Source: Atkinsonella hypoxylon | Lineage: Eukaryota; Ascomycota; Sordariomycetes; Hypocreales; Clavicipitaceae | Assembly: GCA_000729835.1 (NCBI GenBank) | Contig: JFHB01000019.1 | Coordinates: 186,001 to 250,000 of the forward strand | DNA: 64,000 nt | Reading direction: 5' to 3' | Shown here: piece after piece, positions 55,636-64,000 of the stretch | Position numbering within the stretch: position 1 is the stretch's first letter | Layout: every line of letters begins with the position of its first letter | Notes under the pieces: model-generated | Databases searched by the model: none | Seen by the model: only the letters and a program-made list of their open reading frames with translations | Told to the model about the DNA's origin: nothing | Program-made: the position numbers and the translations under genes

Positions 55636-58506
55636 ATGCCTAGGTTTCCGGTTACTTTCACCAAGCGGAAATCCGCTTCGGACCTTCTTGACAATGCACC
55701 TTTGACATGCCCCGACACCCCGTCATTTCGGGTCATCGAACGAACAGAGATCGCCAACGGACGGTCTTTTGATGGTGGTGCGAGAATGACAAAGGGGTCC
55801 AAGTCGTTCCCTCCAAAGACGAACCTGCTCGACTTTGGTGCCGAAGAGAACATGTTTGCTGACCTCAAGGTCAATCGGTATGTACAATTCACTGTACTTT
55901 CATTTCATTTCAAACATATTCAATGCAGCTCTTGGCGTATTCCCCTATATGTGGACGGTCGGGCTGTCACTCTTCCAAAACCTTGGTTCACAACTGATAT
56001 TTTTTTTAGTGGTAGTAATATTTCCAATACTACGAAAGGAACCTCAACCGAAAACTCTTCCAGACACAGCAATGCCTCAACCGCACCGTCGTCGGCTGAT
56101 ATGAGCGGTCCTCATGGCCAGGATGATAATCGGTCCCCTCCCAAATCAGCCCCACACGAACCATCCAACCGAGCGAGTTCTAAATCCATTGGCTCTGGCC
56201 TTCTGGACCGAGCCACGCGTACTTTTTCATTTGGGGGACAGAAGAAGCAATCTATTCCACCGCCTGAAACACAGGAACCCATTCCCGATTTGCCGCCTCT
56301 ACTAAGCCTGGGCGGACAAAAACCAGGTCTGGGGATTTCGAGAGAGACGACAGCGTCTACAATTAGCACCGCGACTCCAGCGAAACCCGAAGGGAATACT
56401 TTGGATCTGGGCGGTGATTTTGGTTCCATGTTCAAGGGCTTCGATAAGAGAGCGAGCACTGCGACATTGACTTCGCCAGGTCAAGACAATACGGCGCCTA
56501 GGTCTTTGACAGGAAATCGCTATGTGTCTCCTGAACTCACCAGTCCCGATGGCAGCAAACCAACAGAGCCGCTTCTCGGCCGACGCCAGAGCCCGACCTA
56601 TGGCGATTCATCAATTTCTCTGATAACGTCTCCCCATGATGATGCGCCGCCCCCAGTCCCTCGCCATGAGCACCTGAATTCCTTCAAATACTCGAGTCGG
56701 CCTGCCGACATTATGGAAGATGAAGATGCAAAATTCTTCCGTGAATCGGCGTCCACCATGAAATTTTTGTCGGAACCGCACAACCCAGCACCTCAAATTT
56801 CACGCCCCCGTTATGGTGATGATCATGCGGCCCCTTCGACAACCATTGCCTCTAGCTTCCAGAAGGAGGAAAACATGTTCGAAGGAAGCACATCGAGGAC
56901 CAACCGGCCCTCTCACAGACATGTTGCGCGAAGCTCAAACCCTCCAGGAAATAAGGTCATGACACCGGCACAATTTGAAAAGTACCGCCAGGATAAAGAG
57001 AATCCAGGTACATCTCAGCAGGTGGATAGCAATGAGAAACCTTCAGCTGAAGAGGAAGCCGACGAGGATGAGATCAACTACGACGATGACGAAGACGAGC
57101 AGGAAAAATCGAGGCAACAAGCTAAACAACGAAGAAAGCAAGAGGCTCACATGGCCGTGTACAGACAGCAGATGATGAAAGTCACTGGAGAAACAAATTC
57201 ACCTCCCTTGCCAACCAAGCAGGCGGCTCGACCTACATCAACTTCTGCTGCCACTACACCGACTCTCGGTCACATCAAAGCCCCGTCACCAGATCCTGCT
57301 GCCAACCACTCGTCCGAGGACGACGACGAGGATGTTCCCCTCGCTATCCTTCAAGCCCACGGCTTCCCTCATAAGAATCGCCCACCAACCCGACTCGCTA
57401 CCACTGGATCGAACCCTAATCTGCGCGCATCGATTATTGGACCATCGTCGGCAAGACCGTCCTCCGCCATGGGTGACACTATATCTAACACTAACAAGGC
57501 CGGTCGGCAGCATAGTCTTCCGGCGTTTGCTCGCAATTTGCCCCAGGATCCTTTTGTCGGAGCAAGCATAGCACGACCTGCGATCAGGGAGTCGCTGAGT
57601 TTTGGTGACGCTAGACAGCCTTCTCCTCAGCCACAAGGTCTTCTTCCGCCTGGCGGTCTTGTTGGGGTTATTGCTAGTGAAGAGCGGTCCAGGGCTATGC
57701 GACGTGGCAGTCCCAGCGTCGACTCGAACAAATTGATCGGTTCTGCGGTCAACGCAAACGGCCATTTGGGCCACGACCCGTTTGCTGCGGTTCCATCTCA
57801 CATGATGTACAATGCAGGCGGCGTGCCAGGAATGCCTCAAATGCATCAGACACCGCAACTAATGCTTAGTGTAGGCGATCAAGCCCAGCTTCAGATGACG
57901 CAGCAGATGACGCAATTCATGCAAATGCAAATGCAGTTCATGCAGATGATGGCCACAAGTCAGAACGGTGCTGCTCAGATGCCACAACCACCGCTAATGC
58001 AAGTGCCATATGGCGGCATGCCGGGCAATCAGTCCATGAGGGATTTACACCGTCACTCCATGGTTATGGATCCAACAATGGAACCCCGTCAGCCGGACCC
58101 CCGCATGAGAACAATGAGCATGGTACAGCCAAGCTCTGCTTCATTTATGGCAGACTTTCGTCGAGATTCCATCCACGGCGTGGGTGGCACCTACTCACCC
58201 TCCATTGCTCCGTCAGAGCGGAGCAACGTGGGGCTCCCAGGACGATATAGACCCGTGTCCCACGCGCCTGCAGCCTTATCCGCCGTTCCTGGTCAACATG
58301 CTCGATCGAATACTTTGTCTGGTGATATGTCTAATTGGAGCGACGATAAGAGTAAATCGACTGTGAAATTAATGAGGAGCTCAATGGATGGGTCAGATGA
58401 CGACGATGAGCAAGGCTGGGAGGCTATGAAAGCAAATCGAGAGAAAAAACGTGCGTTTTGGAGGAAAAACAGAAACACAGTTGGTGACTTTAACATTACA
58501 TTTTGA
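55636..58506 (+). CDS. Large Ser/Pro/Met-rich fungal protein, function unknown
   Basis: Not recognised as a named family. Exons 55636-55877 and 56010-58506 (phase 2 join, 132-nt intron ending in T-run TAG) give 912 residues. The N-terminus (FPVTFTKRKSASDLLDNAP, then SFRVIERTEIANGRSFDGGA) looks conserved and basic. Then comes a long disordered Ser/Thr/Pro-rich region, an acidic stretch (EDEINYDDDEDEQEKSRQQA) leading into a predicted helix (KQRRKQEAHMAVYRQQMMKV), and the block EDVPLAILQAHGFPHKNRPP. A Met/Gln-rich helix (TQQMTQFMQMQMQFMQMM) follows. The C-terminus is charged (DDDDEQGWEAMKANREKKRA). Low-complexity order suggests a scaffold or RNA-granule type protein, but that is inference. The start is uncertain: other ATGs at 55222 and 55380-55382 open overlapping frames in the leader, and an upstream exon is possible. 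Confidence 0.85.
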   Translation: MPRFPVTFTKRKSASDLLDNAPLTCPDTPSFRVIERTEIANGRSFDGGARMTKGSKSFPPKTNLLDFGAEENMFADLKVNRYVQFTVLSFHFKHIQCSSWRIPLYVDGRAVTLPKPWFTTDIFFSGSNISNTTKGTSTENSSRHSNASTAPSSADMSGPHGQDDNRSPPKSAPHEPSNRASSKSIGSGLLDRATRTFSFGGQKKQSIPPPETQEPIPDLPPLLSLGGQKPGLGISRETTASTISTATPAKPEGNTLDLGGDFGSMFKGFDKRASTATLTSPGQDNTAPRSLTGNRYVSPELTSPDGSKPTEPLLGRRQSPTYGDSSISLITSPHDDAPPPVPRHEHLNSFKYSSRPADIMEDEDAKFFRESASTMKFLSEPHNPAPQISRPRYGDDHAAPSTTIASSFQKEENMFEGSTSRTNRPSHRHVARSSNPPGNKVMTPAQFEKYRQDKENPGTSQQVDSNEKPSAEEEADEDEINYDDDEDEQEKSRQQAKQRRKQEAHMAVYRQQMMKVTGETNSPPLPTKQAARPTSTSAATTPTLGHIKAPSPDPAANHSSEDDDEDVPLAILQAHGFPHKNRPPTRLATTGSNPNLRASIIGPSSARPSSAMGDTISNTNKAGRQHSLPAFARNLPQDPFVGASIARPAIRESLSFGDARQPSPQPQGLLPPGGLVGVIASEERSRAMRRGSPSVDSNKLIGSAVNANGHLGHDPFAAVPSHMMYNAGGVPGMPQMHQTPQLMLSVGDQAQLQMTQQMTQFMQMQMQFMQMMATSQNGAAQMPQPPLMQVPYGGMPGNQSMRDLHRHSMVMDPTMEPRQPDPRMRTMSMVQPSSASFMADFRRDSIHGVGGTYSPSIAPSERSNVGLPGRYRPVSHAPAALSAVPGQHARSNTLSGDMSNWSDDKSKSTVKLMRSSMDGSDDDDEQGWEAMKANREKKRAFWRKNRNTVGDFNITF

Positions 58507-59219
58507 AGACTGAGACGCCCTTTCACTAGAGCACCCGCGCATTGAGGGCTCCACGAGGTTTCCAGAACAGCATGGACAACGAAGTGTCCATGGTTAATCA
58601 GGTGTCTGCATCGAACATAGAAGGTGCATGGGTAGCCCATGCATTGCCAACTTTGAGCCATGTTTTGAATCAAGCAACCCTTTCATTTACACCCCTAGCG
58701 AGTATCCCGGAGCGCCGCAGCAATAATTGGGAACAATACATTTTCCCCGGCTGTTCGTGTCACATTAATTATTGGAGGCATATATTTATTTTCTTTTTCC
58801 CATATAGCAATGGAGCTTGGCAGACCACAGTGTTTAGCAAGCGCTTTTGCGTCACGTTACGTATGATAGACATGGGTACTATGTGTTGATCAAGTATTTA
58901 CACTTGATTGAGGCGAAGTTGTTGCTGTTTATCATCAATACTGGATTTGGAGGTGATATACGCAAGATCAACGCCCCGCTGGGGACGCCGGGCCAGAAGA
59001 GATATTGGATACCTTACCTAGAGCTGCTAGCGCTTTTAGCAGTAGAATTCCCTTTCCCCACCAATTGTCTTGCACTTTAATTAAGACGACTCTGTACCCA
59101 GAAGACTGTTGTATTCCATGACTATCAGTGTCCTGATTATTTCCAGAATGCGGTATCTAAGAGTTTTACAGTTTGCGAATAGTCTGCTGAAGCTTCTCAG
59201 TAAAAGCTCCACGAGATCG
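58507..59219. other. Convergent 3' intergenic region
   Basis: Between the 3' ends of the 912-residue protein gene and RIB4. Only short ORFs; no repeats of note. Confidence 0.6.
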
Positions 59220-59805
59220 CTATTCCTCAATCTTTCCGATATCCCACTCCTTCCTCTTCACACTCATCTCCACGGCAGCAAGGCCCCAATCCTCTCCATG
59301 GTTGTGGCCGTCCCCGTCGATGCCAGCACGAGCTTTGGCTTGTTCGTCGTTTAAGACGGTCAACACGCCGAAAATAACTGGGACGCCTGTATCGAGCTGC
59401 ACACGCATAAGGCCATGGGACACGGCGTCTGCAATATACTCAAAGTGCATGGTTTCACCCTTGATGAGAACACCGATGGCAATAATGGCGTCGAATTCCC
59501 CAGAACACTGCTGCGGCATCTGGGAGGCAGAGAAAAGACTTTCCGTCTGTCAGTGCTGCTTGTCCTTCGCCATAGCATTTTTTTATAAACCGGGTTACTT
59601 ACCGCTGGACAGCCAAGGGCAGTTCCCATGATCCGGGACAAGATTGCACGACAATGTTGGAGCTCTTAACGCCGCAGGCAAGCAGCTTCTCTTTGGCGCC
59701 AGCGACGAGAGGTGCAATCACGGAGTCGTTCCAGCGGGCGTGAACAATGGCAATGCGGAGGCCGGAACCATCATGCTGTTGGGGACTTGGACCCTTCAGG
59801 GACAT
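59220..59805 (-). CDS. RIB4: 6,7-dimethyl-8-ribityllumazine synthase
   Basis: Condenses 5-amino-6-ribitylaminouracil with 3,4-dihydroxy-2-butanone 4-phosphate in the penultimate step of riboflavin synthesis. Exons 59805-59603 and 59538-59220 (phase 2 join, 64-nt intron) give 173 residues, as in yeast (169). Motifs: RIAIVHARWNDSVI near the N-terminus, VQSCPGSWELPLAVQR at the end of exon 1, and FDAIIAIGVLIKGETMHFEY with the catalytic His in MHFEY. The acceptor was set at GAAAG before TCTTTTC because it alone keeps phase and yields RLFSASQ; the more obvious CTGACAG breaks the frame. A 20-residue stretch near ARAGIDGDGHNHG is the usual fungal insertion. Confidence 0.95.
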
Positions 59806-60375
59806 GACGGGTGAATATAGCGCTGGAGAGGACTTATCGAAAGATGAATGGACGTAGGTTGATCGTTGCGGGAATTTGGCGAAGCTGTCGCGGGGGCTAT
59901 GGAGTCATTGGTCGCATGTGGGTGGCATGGTGGGGTTATCGTTGGGAATGATGACCAATCACGTGTAAGAGAATGGTGGCTCACTGCAGTTGGCTTCAGA
60001 CGACATTAAGAAAATATAATCAAGCATTTAGCTTTGCATATCCTTTAACGTGCTAAGTTGATGATAGAAGCCGTAGCCTGGAGCTGGCTGTGTTGGATTC
60101 AAGTTCATTGCGATGGCTCCAGAAGGTGGCTCCTGCCTCCGTACCATTAGTTGAAGTTGAGGAAGGAAGGACCTATAGGTAGACCTTACCCAGGTAGGTG
60201 GGTGGTAGGTGGTATCTGACTACCCTACCTGGTAGTATCCAAAAGCTTTCTTGAGACATTGAATTCCAATTATCATGCTTTCAAAATTGGTTCCGTCTAA
60301 TATTATCCGTTGCTCACGATAGATTTTCTTTGCATTTTCGTAGCGAGGGACATTTCCCGCCGATATCTTTTTACC
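59806..60375. promoter_or_regulatory. Divergent promoter region RIB4 / MutL-like gene
   Basis: A 570-base region between two divergent genes. It has a GGTAGGT/ACCTACC-rich stretch at 60174-60236 resembling the dispersed CCTAGGTA tracts. No defined binding site is called. Confidence 0.5.
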
Positions 60376-63228
60376 ATGTCTATCCAGGCTCTTCTTGAAT
60401 CTACCATACAGCTTATGGGACCTTCGATGAACATAGTCTCTACGCACGATCTGGTCAAAGAACTAATCGATAACGCCATCGATGCTGAAGCGACAAACAT
60501 TGAAATAACTGTATCATCCAACACCATAGACAGGGTTATGGTAAAAGATAACGGAAGTGGCATCGACATTGATGACTTTGACTCACTGGGTAAACGATCG
60601 CACACTAGCAAGATCAGGAATTTCGAGGAAATAGCGGTTCTTGGGGGCAAAAGTTTGGGATTTCGTGGAGAATTCTTATCTAACGCCAATTCTCTTGCAG
60701 AGATCGTCATAATTACGAAGAAATCAGGTGACCCTATTGCCTGGAGGATGGAACTAGCATATGGAGTTGGTGGGTATAGGAACAAACGACCTGTTTCAGC
60801 GCCAGTCGGGACAATTGTCGCAGCGACCAAGTTATTTGAAAATATGCCCCCTCGAAAACAGCTTCTTTTGAAAACCAAGAAGAAGACCATGTCCAAGATT
60901 CAAAACACACTGAAGGCATATGCTCTAGCTCGACCATATATCAAAATGTCATTCAAGATAGTTGGCGATGCCAAACCGTTGTGGTCCTACTCGCCAGCTG
61001 GTGCAGCGACTGGACGTGAAGCAATTTTGCAGCTATTTGGAGCAAGCCTTCTTAAGAACTGTATTGAATTAAACCAACACATACCGTATCACTCGGCATT
61101 GAGCACCGAAAGATCTGCCGAGCCAGTGGGGTGGATTGTCAGAGGTTATGTGGGTGTACAACTCCCGAAAACCAGCAATAGCCAAGCATTATTCGTATCC
61201 ATCGATGGGCGACCAATGTCAAGCGATTGGAGTGTTTCAAAGAAATTTGTAAGCACTTTGAACTCGCACATGATGGAAAACGCGGAAGATACACAGTCAC
61301 AGTGGGAAGGACGCTTGTTCGTGAATCTGAGCATTCAATGCCCCACTGGAAGCTACGACCCAAATACTACGTCTCGAAAGGATGAAGTGCTGCTTACCGA
61401 CGAGGAGTTTTTGTTGCAAAAGTTTGACAATGTTTGTCGGGACATGTCTGGCAAGCTCACGCAATACCATTCCCAAATGTCTTCCGTGGCGGGTTCAGGA
61501 AGCAAGAGTCTTGCGGCTCAAAAATGTGATAGGAGACGAGAGTCCCTATCATCGGGCGAGCACAATGAAGATTCGAAGGATAACGCTTCTTTACAGTCCA
61601 TGGGCCAGACTGTAGTAGAGAGTGGCACAAGGACTGTGAGTCACGGGAATCAGCACGTCGTTCGTCATTCAGATAACGAGTCGACAATCAAAACCACTTT
61701 GAGGATGTCCTTCGCAGTTAATCTCAGTAGAGAGGAACATATTGAATCAGATATTGAAGATGATGCAGATTTAGTAGAAGTCGAAATTCCTGCCCAGAAG
61801 ATGTCGTTTCAGACTAAGGATCACCGCCGCAGAGAAAATATCCTTCAATACTTCCAGCCAGCTCCAGCGCAAGACTTCGAAATTGCTTGCGACGATACTG
61901 CGACGACAGAAGAGGTAGACATAGGAAAGGAAAGGGAGCTGTCTGACCCTCGTCCTGCTGGTCGCTCTCCGTTGAAGCCTATAACGGCGAGTGTTTTGAA
62001 TAGAATACGAGACGAAGCGGAGTCCAGGCCAGAGCAACCGGGATCAGTGTCTGCAGTCCCTTATGCAGATAGAGCCATGGGAAACATAAACGAAGGCGCG
62101 GAACTACATTTCAATCGAAGGGATGACAGCTTGGATCGTGGCAATCTAAGGCATGATGATGGACTGGTCAGACGCTCTCAGAATGCTCCTGCACAGACTC
62201 GGAGTATTCAAGAACATCAACAAGTTGAGATCCAAGGACCATTAGTTGCTCCACTGCCACTTATTCTTACGCCTCCACCCTCTGATCCGAGGCCCAGGAT
62301 TGAAGTTGATAATACTACAACTTTCGAGCCTCGCTTGCCACTACTTGATTCATCCCCCCCAGAGTGGCCTACTATGATTCGTGGCAACAACGATTCCGAA
62401 GCACTGACAAACATTGCAGCACTGAATTGGCAGAGTCGGCGATCTTCGGGTAAAATATCAGGTCAGCAAAGGTCGTTCCCTGACATTTCTTTGTGCCACG
62501 ATGAAGGCATACCTCGTTTTGATAGTATAGGGCGCGGAGAAGTCACGCATTTTGCAGGGATGCCGCACGGCGAAGCTTCTCGAATGAACGCGAAGATGAC
62601 TAGCATACCTACAGGAAGAATGAATAAGTTTTCTAACGCACTAAGCAACTCGATGCCATCTCAACAGCCCCCCTCAACGACTAGGAAAGCCACTCACGGG
62701 GGTCAAGGGGTGTCGCTAGGATACTCGCACGCTCGACAGATCGAGCTCGCACGAACGCCAGCTCCCAAATCTCCATTCAATGCATCCACTAATGATTCTT
62801 CGGCTACAAAGTTAGTACATAAGAGCCATGGAGCAAGCAATTATCAACAGCGGCTAGAGTATGCTTCGCCGCCCTTCGGGCTGCCTCGAGAAGGCTTTTC
62901 GCCGGCTTGCCTGGATAAGTGCAGCAGCGCAGAACAATACGAGGAATTTAGCTCGGAAAAAATTGGTGCATCACTTCTACATGTGTCTCCGAGCGTGTCC
63001 AACACGAACCATCTCGCCACAATCATCGACAGTAGTTCCTTTAATATTCGACGTCTGGTTAACCAGTATGCAGAACTTGGCAGATATGACTTACCAGGGG
63101 ATATTGCAAGGACTCTACTGTCTTCAAGCCTCACTGATGTCCATACGGTCCAGAGAAGGCTACAGATTTGTGTAGATACATGGATGCAGCACAACAAGCT
63201 TGGCGGCCAAGTTGACTACATGATGTAG
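60376..63228 (+). CDS. MutL-family mismatch-repair protein, MLH2/PMS1-like
   Basis: GHKL ATPase of the MutL family. A single exon encodes 950 residues. The N-terminal ATPase is clear: motif I HDLVKELIDNAIDAEA with E29 and N33, DNGSGI at 58-63, motif II GFRGEF at 95-100 and APVGTIVAATKLFENMPPRK (motif III). The MutL transducer domain follows (VSIDGRPMSSDWSV, CPTGSYDPNTTSRKDEVLL). From about residue 400 the chain is long, polar and weakly conserved. I see neither the DQHA-x2-E-x4-E endonuclease motif of Pms1/Mlh3 nor the Mlh1 C-terminus, which points to the Mlh2 (human PMS1) branch, a non-catalytic partner of Mlh1. The ATG at 60376 matches family N-termini; the upstream in-frame codons lack ATG. 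Confidence 0.85.
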   Translation: MSIQALLESTIQLMGPSMNIVSTHDLVKELIDNAIDAEATNIEITVSSNTIDRVMVKDNGSGIDIDDFDSLGKRSHTSKIRNFEEIAVLGGKSLGFRGEFLSNANSLAEIVIITKKSGDPIAWRMELAYGVGGYRNKRPVSAPVGTIVAATKLFENMPPRKQLLLKTKKKTMSKIQNTLKAYALARPYIKMSFKIVGDAKPLWSYSPAGAATGREAILQLFGASLLKNCIELNQHIPYHSALSTERSAEPVGWIVRGYVGVQLPKTSNSQALFVSIDGRPMSSDWSVSKKFVSTLNSHMMENAEDTQSQWEGRLFVNLSIQCPTGSYDPNTTSRKDEVLLTDEEFLLQKFDNVCRDMSGKLTQYHSQMSSVAGSGSKSLAAQKCDRRRESLSSGEHNEDSKDNASLQSMGQTVVESGTRTVSHGNQHVVRHSDNESTIKTTLRMSFAVNLSREEHIESDIEDDADLVEVEIPAQKMSFQTKDHRRRENILQYFQPAPAQDFEIACDDTATTEEVDIGKERELSDPRPAGRSPLKPITASVLNRIRDEAESRPEQPGSVSAVPYADRAMGNINEGAELHFNRRDDSLDRGNLRHDDGLVRRSQNAPAQTRSIQEHQQVEIQGPLVAPLPLILTPPPSDPRPRIEVDNTTTFEPRLPLLDSSPPEWPTMIRGNNDSEALTNIAALNWQSRRSSGKISGQQRSFPDISLCHDEGIPRFDSIGRGEVTHFAGMPHGEASRMNAKMTSIPTGRMNKFSNALSNSMPSQQPPSTTRKATHGGQGVSLGYSHARQIELARTPAPKSPFNASTNDSSATKLVHKSHGASNYQQRLEYASPPFGLPREGFSPACLDKCSSAEQYEEFSSEKIGASLLHVSPSVSNTNHLATIIDSSSFNIRRLVNQYAELGRYDLPGDIARTLLSSSLTDVHTVQRRLQICVDTWMQHNKLGGQVDYMM

Positions 63229-64000
63229 CTAAGCATGGGTAAGCCGGTGTGCATGTGCTGCATCGGAAATCCTCGAAGAATCTGTGACTTTTGATACTTC
63301 TTGTCACGGAACTTTACTATTTCTTTCCAAATATCAGTAGTACAAGACAAGCATGGTGCTCCAAAATGGGATTTAACTATGCAAGGCACTGACTGTATGA
63401 TGCAATCAAGTAGGCACAAATCAGAAGAATGCAAATTGAGATACAAACACGAATAACAAGGAGAAAGGGGCTGACGAAGATTGCGCGCCAAGTCACGTTA
63501 GTGAACTCGTATCTGCTCGTTCGGATGGACTGCAATGTGGGTGGCGTGTACTAGGTCGTAAAGTAAGGTGGGGTGGGTGATAATTGGAAACGACAAATTT
63601 TCTCCGGGTAAGTTATGGCATCGTATGCCCGGGCTAGACGTGTTGGCACGTTGCTCATGAGTCGAAGCAAAGCACGCAAAAGATTTTTCTGCGCAATTGA
63701 TGTGGGCTGTACAGTGTGCATGAAATGACAATGGATCATCGACGGCATTCGCTGAAACAGGTGAAGGATATTACATAGGTACCTAGGTAGGTATGTACAG
63801 CCTGTACAGAGTACATGCGAACGGCTGGCAGAGTGGACCAGATTACTGTAGCTCGTTAGCTGGCTCGGTCGACTAAGCAGGAGGGTTGCTGGTTTTGGTT
63901 GGACGATCTGGATGGACATAAATGGATTATGGACTCACACCAAGCTTGAGTAACGAAGCGCATGGATAGGCGGGAAAGATGGGACGTGTGATTTTGACGA
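63229..64000. other. Intergenic, nothing recognised apart from one palindromic tract
   Basis: Only short ORFs on the minus strand. A CCTAGGTA tract is at 63775-63794. The last 150 bases show no gene start. Confidence 0.55.
63775..63794. repeat. CCTAGGTA palindromic tract
   Basis: ATAGGTACCTAGGTAGGTAT, same family as the tracts in the two deserts. Confidence 0.8.

Overview
The window is nuclear DNA of a filamentous ascomycete (Pezizomycotina; most likely Sordariomycetes, probably Hypocreales). Genes carry short GT-AG introns, mostly 50 to 130 nt, with good Pezizomycotina donors and acceptors. Protein families include a Zn(II)2Cys6 regulator, a PPN1-type endopolyphosphatase and a Ser/Pro-rich fungal-only protein. 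Promoters are CT-rich, and intergenic DNA is peppered with CCTAGGTA and ACTCCGTA tracts that I associate with hypocrealean genomes (placement below class is inference).

Layout. 1-2.7 kb: 3' part of a DUF1765-type gene (+). 5.2-7.0 kb: four-exon Zn2Cys6 transcription factor (+), with the zinc cluster split by intron 1. 7.0-9.3 kb: AT-rich, possibly RIP-decayed DNA with two small doubtful ORFs. 9.3-11.5 kb: endopolyphosphatase (-). 11.5-14.1 kb: mostly gene-free, with one speculative two-exon gene. 14.1-15.5 kb: mitochondrial aminomethyltransferase GCV1 (-). 16.0-17.7 kb: V-ATPase subunit H VMA13 (-). 18.9-20.2 kb: cysteine-rich single-pass membrane protein (+). 21.1-22.1 kb: ribosomal protein L9 (-). 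22.9-23.9 kb: retromer VPS26 (+). 24.3-27.9 kb: nucleoporin NUP120 (-). 28.6-29.8 kb: RAD51 (-). 30.3-30.9 kb: HSP20/HSP30 chaperone (-). 32.3-34.4 kb: RRM plus YTH m6A-reader-like protein (-). 34.4-39.9 kb: repeat-rich gene desert. 39.9-40.8 kb: proteasome beta-6 PRE7 (-). 41.2-47.1 kb: phosphatidylinositol 4-kinase STT4 (+). 47.5-49.7 kb: CDF metal transporter (-). 49.7-55.6 kb: second repeat-rich desert. 55.6-58.5 kb: large low-complexity fungal protein (+). 59.2-59.8 kb: lumazine synthase RIB4 (-). 60.4-63.2 kb: MutL-family MLH2/PMS1-like protein (+). The rest is intergenic.

How the genes relate. This is a housekeeping neighbourhood, not an operon or a secondary-metabolite cluster. Several products act at the vacuole and endomembranes (PPN1, VMA13, VPS26, STT4, CDF) and two in DNA repair (RAD51, MLH2-like), but nothing in the sequence shows this to be more than chance. 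Divergent pairs share short promoters: VMA13 with the membrane protein, RPL9 with VPS26, PRE7 with STT4, RIB4 with MLH2. Exon joins below were worked out by hand from frame, phase and splice signals, and each multi-exon CDS sums to a multiple of three. I did not find a convincing new multi-gene system. The best leads are the interrupted YTH domain, the conserved-looking but unidentified 912-residue protein, the doubtful ORFs at 8.2, 8.6 and 12.4 kb, and the palindromic intergenic tracts.
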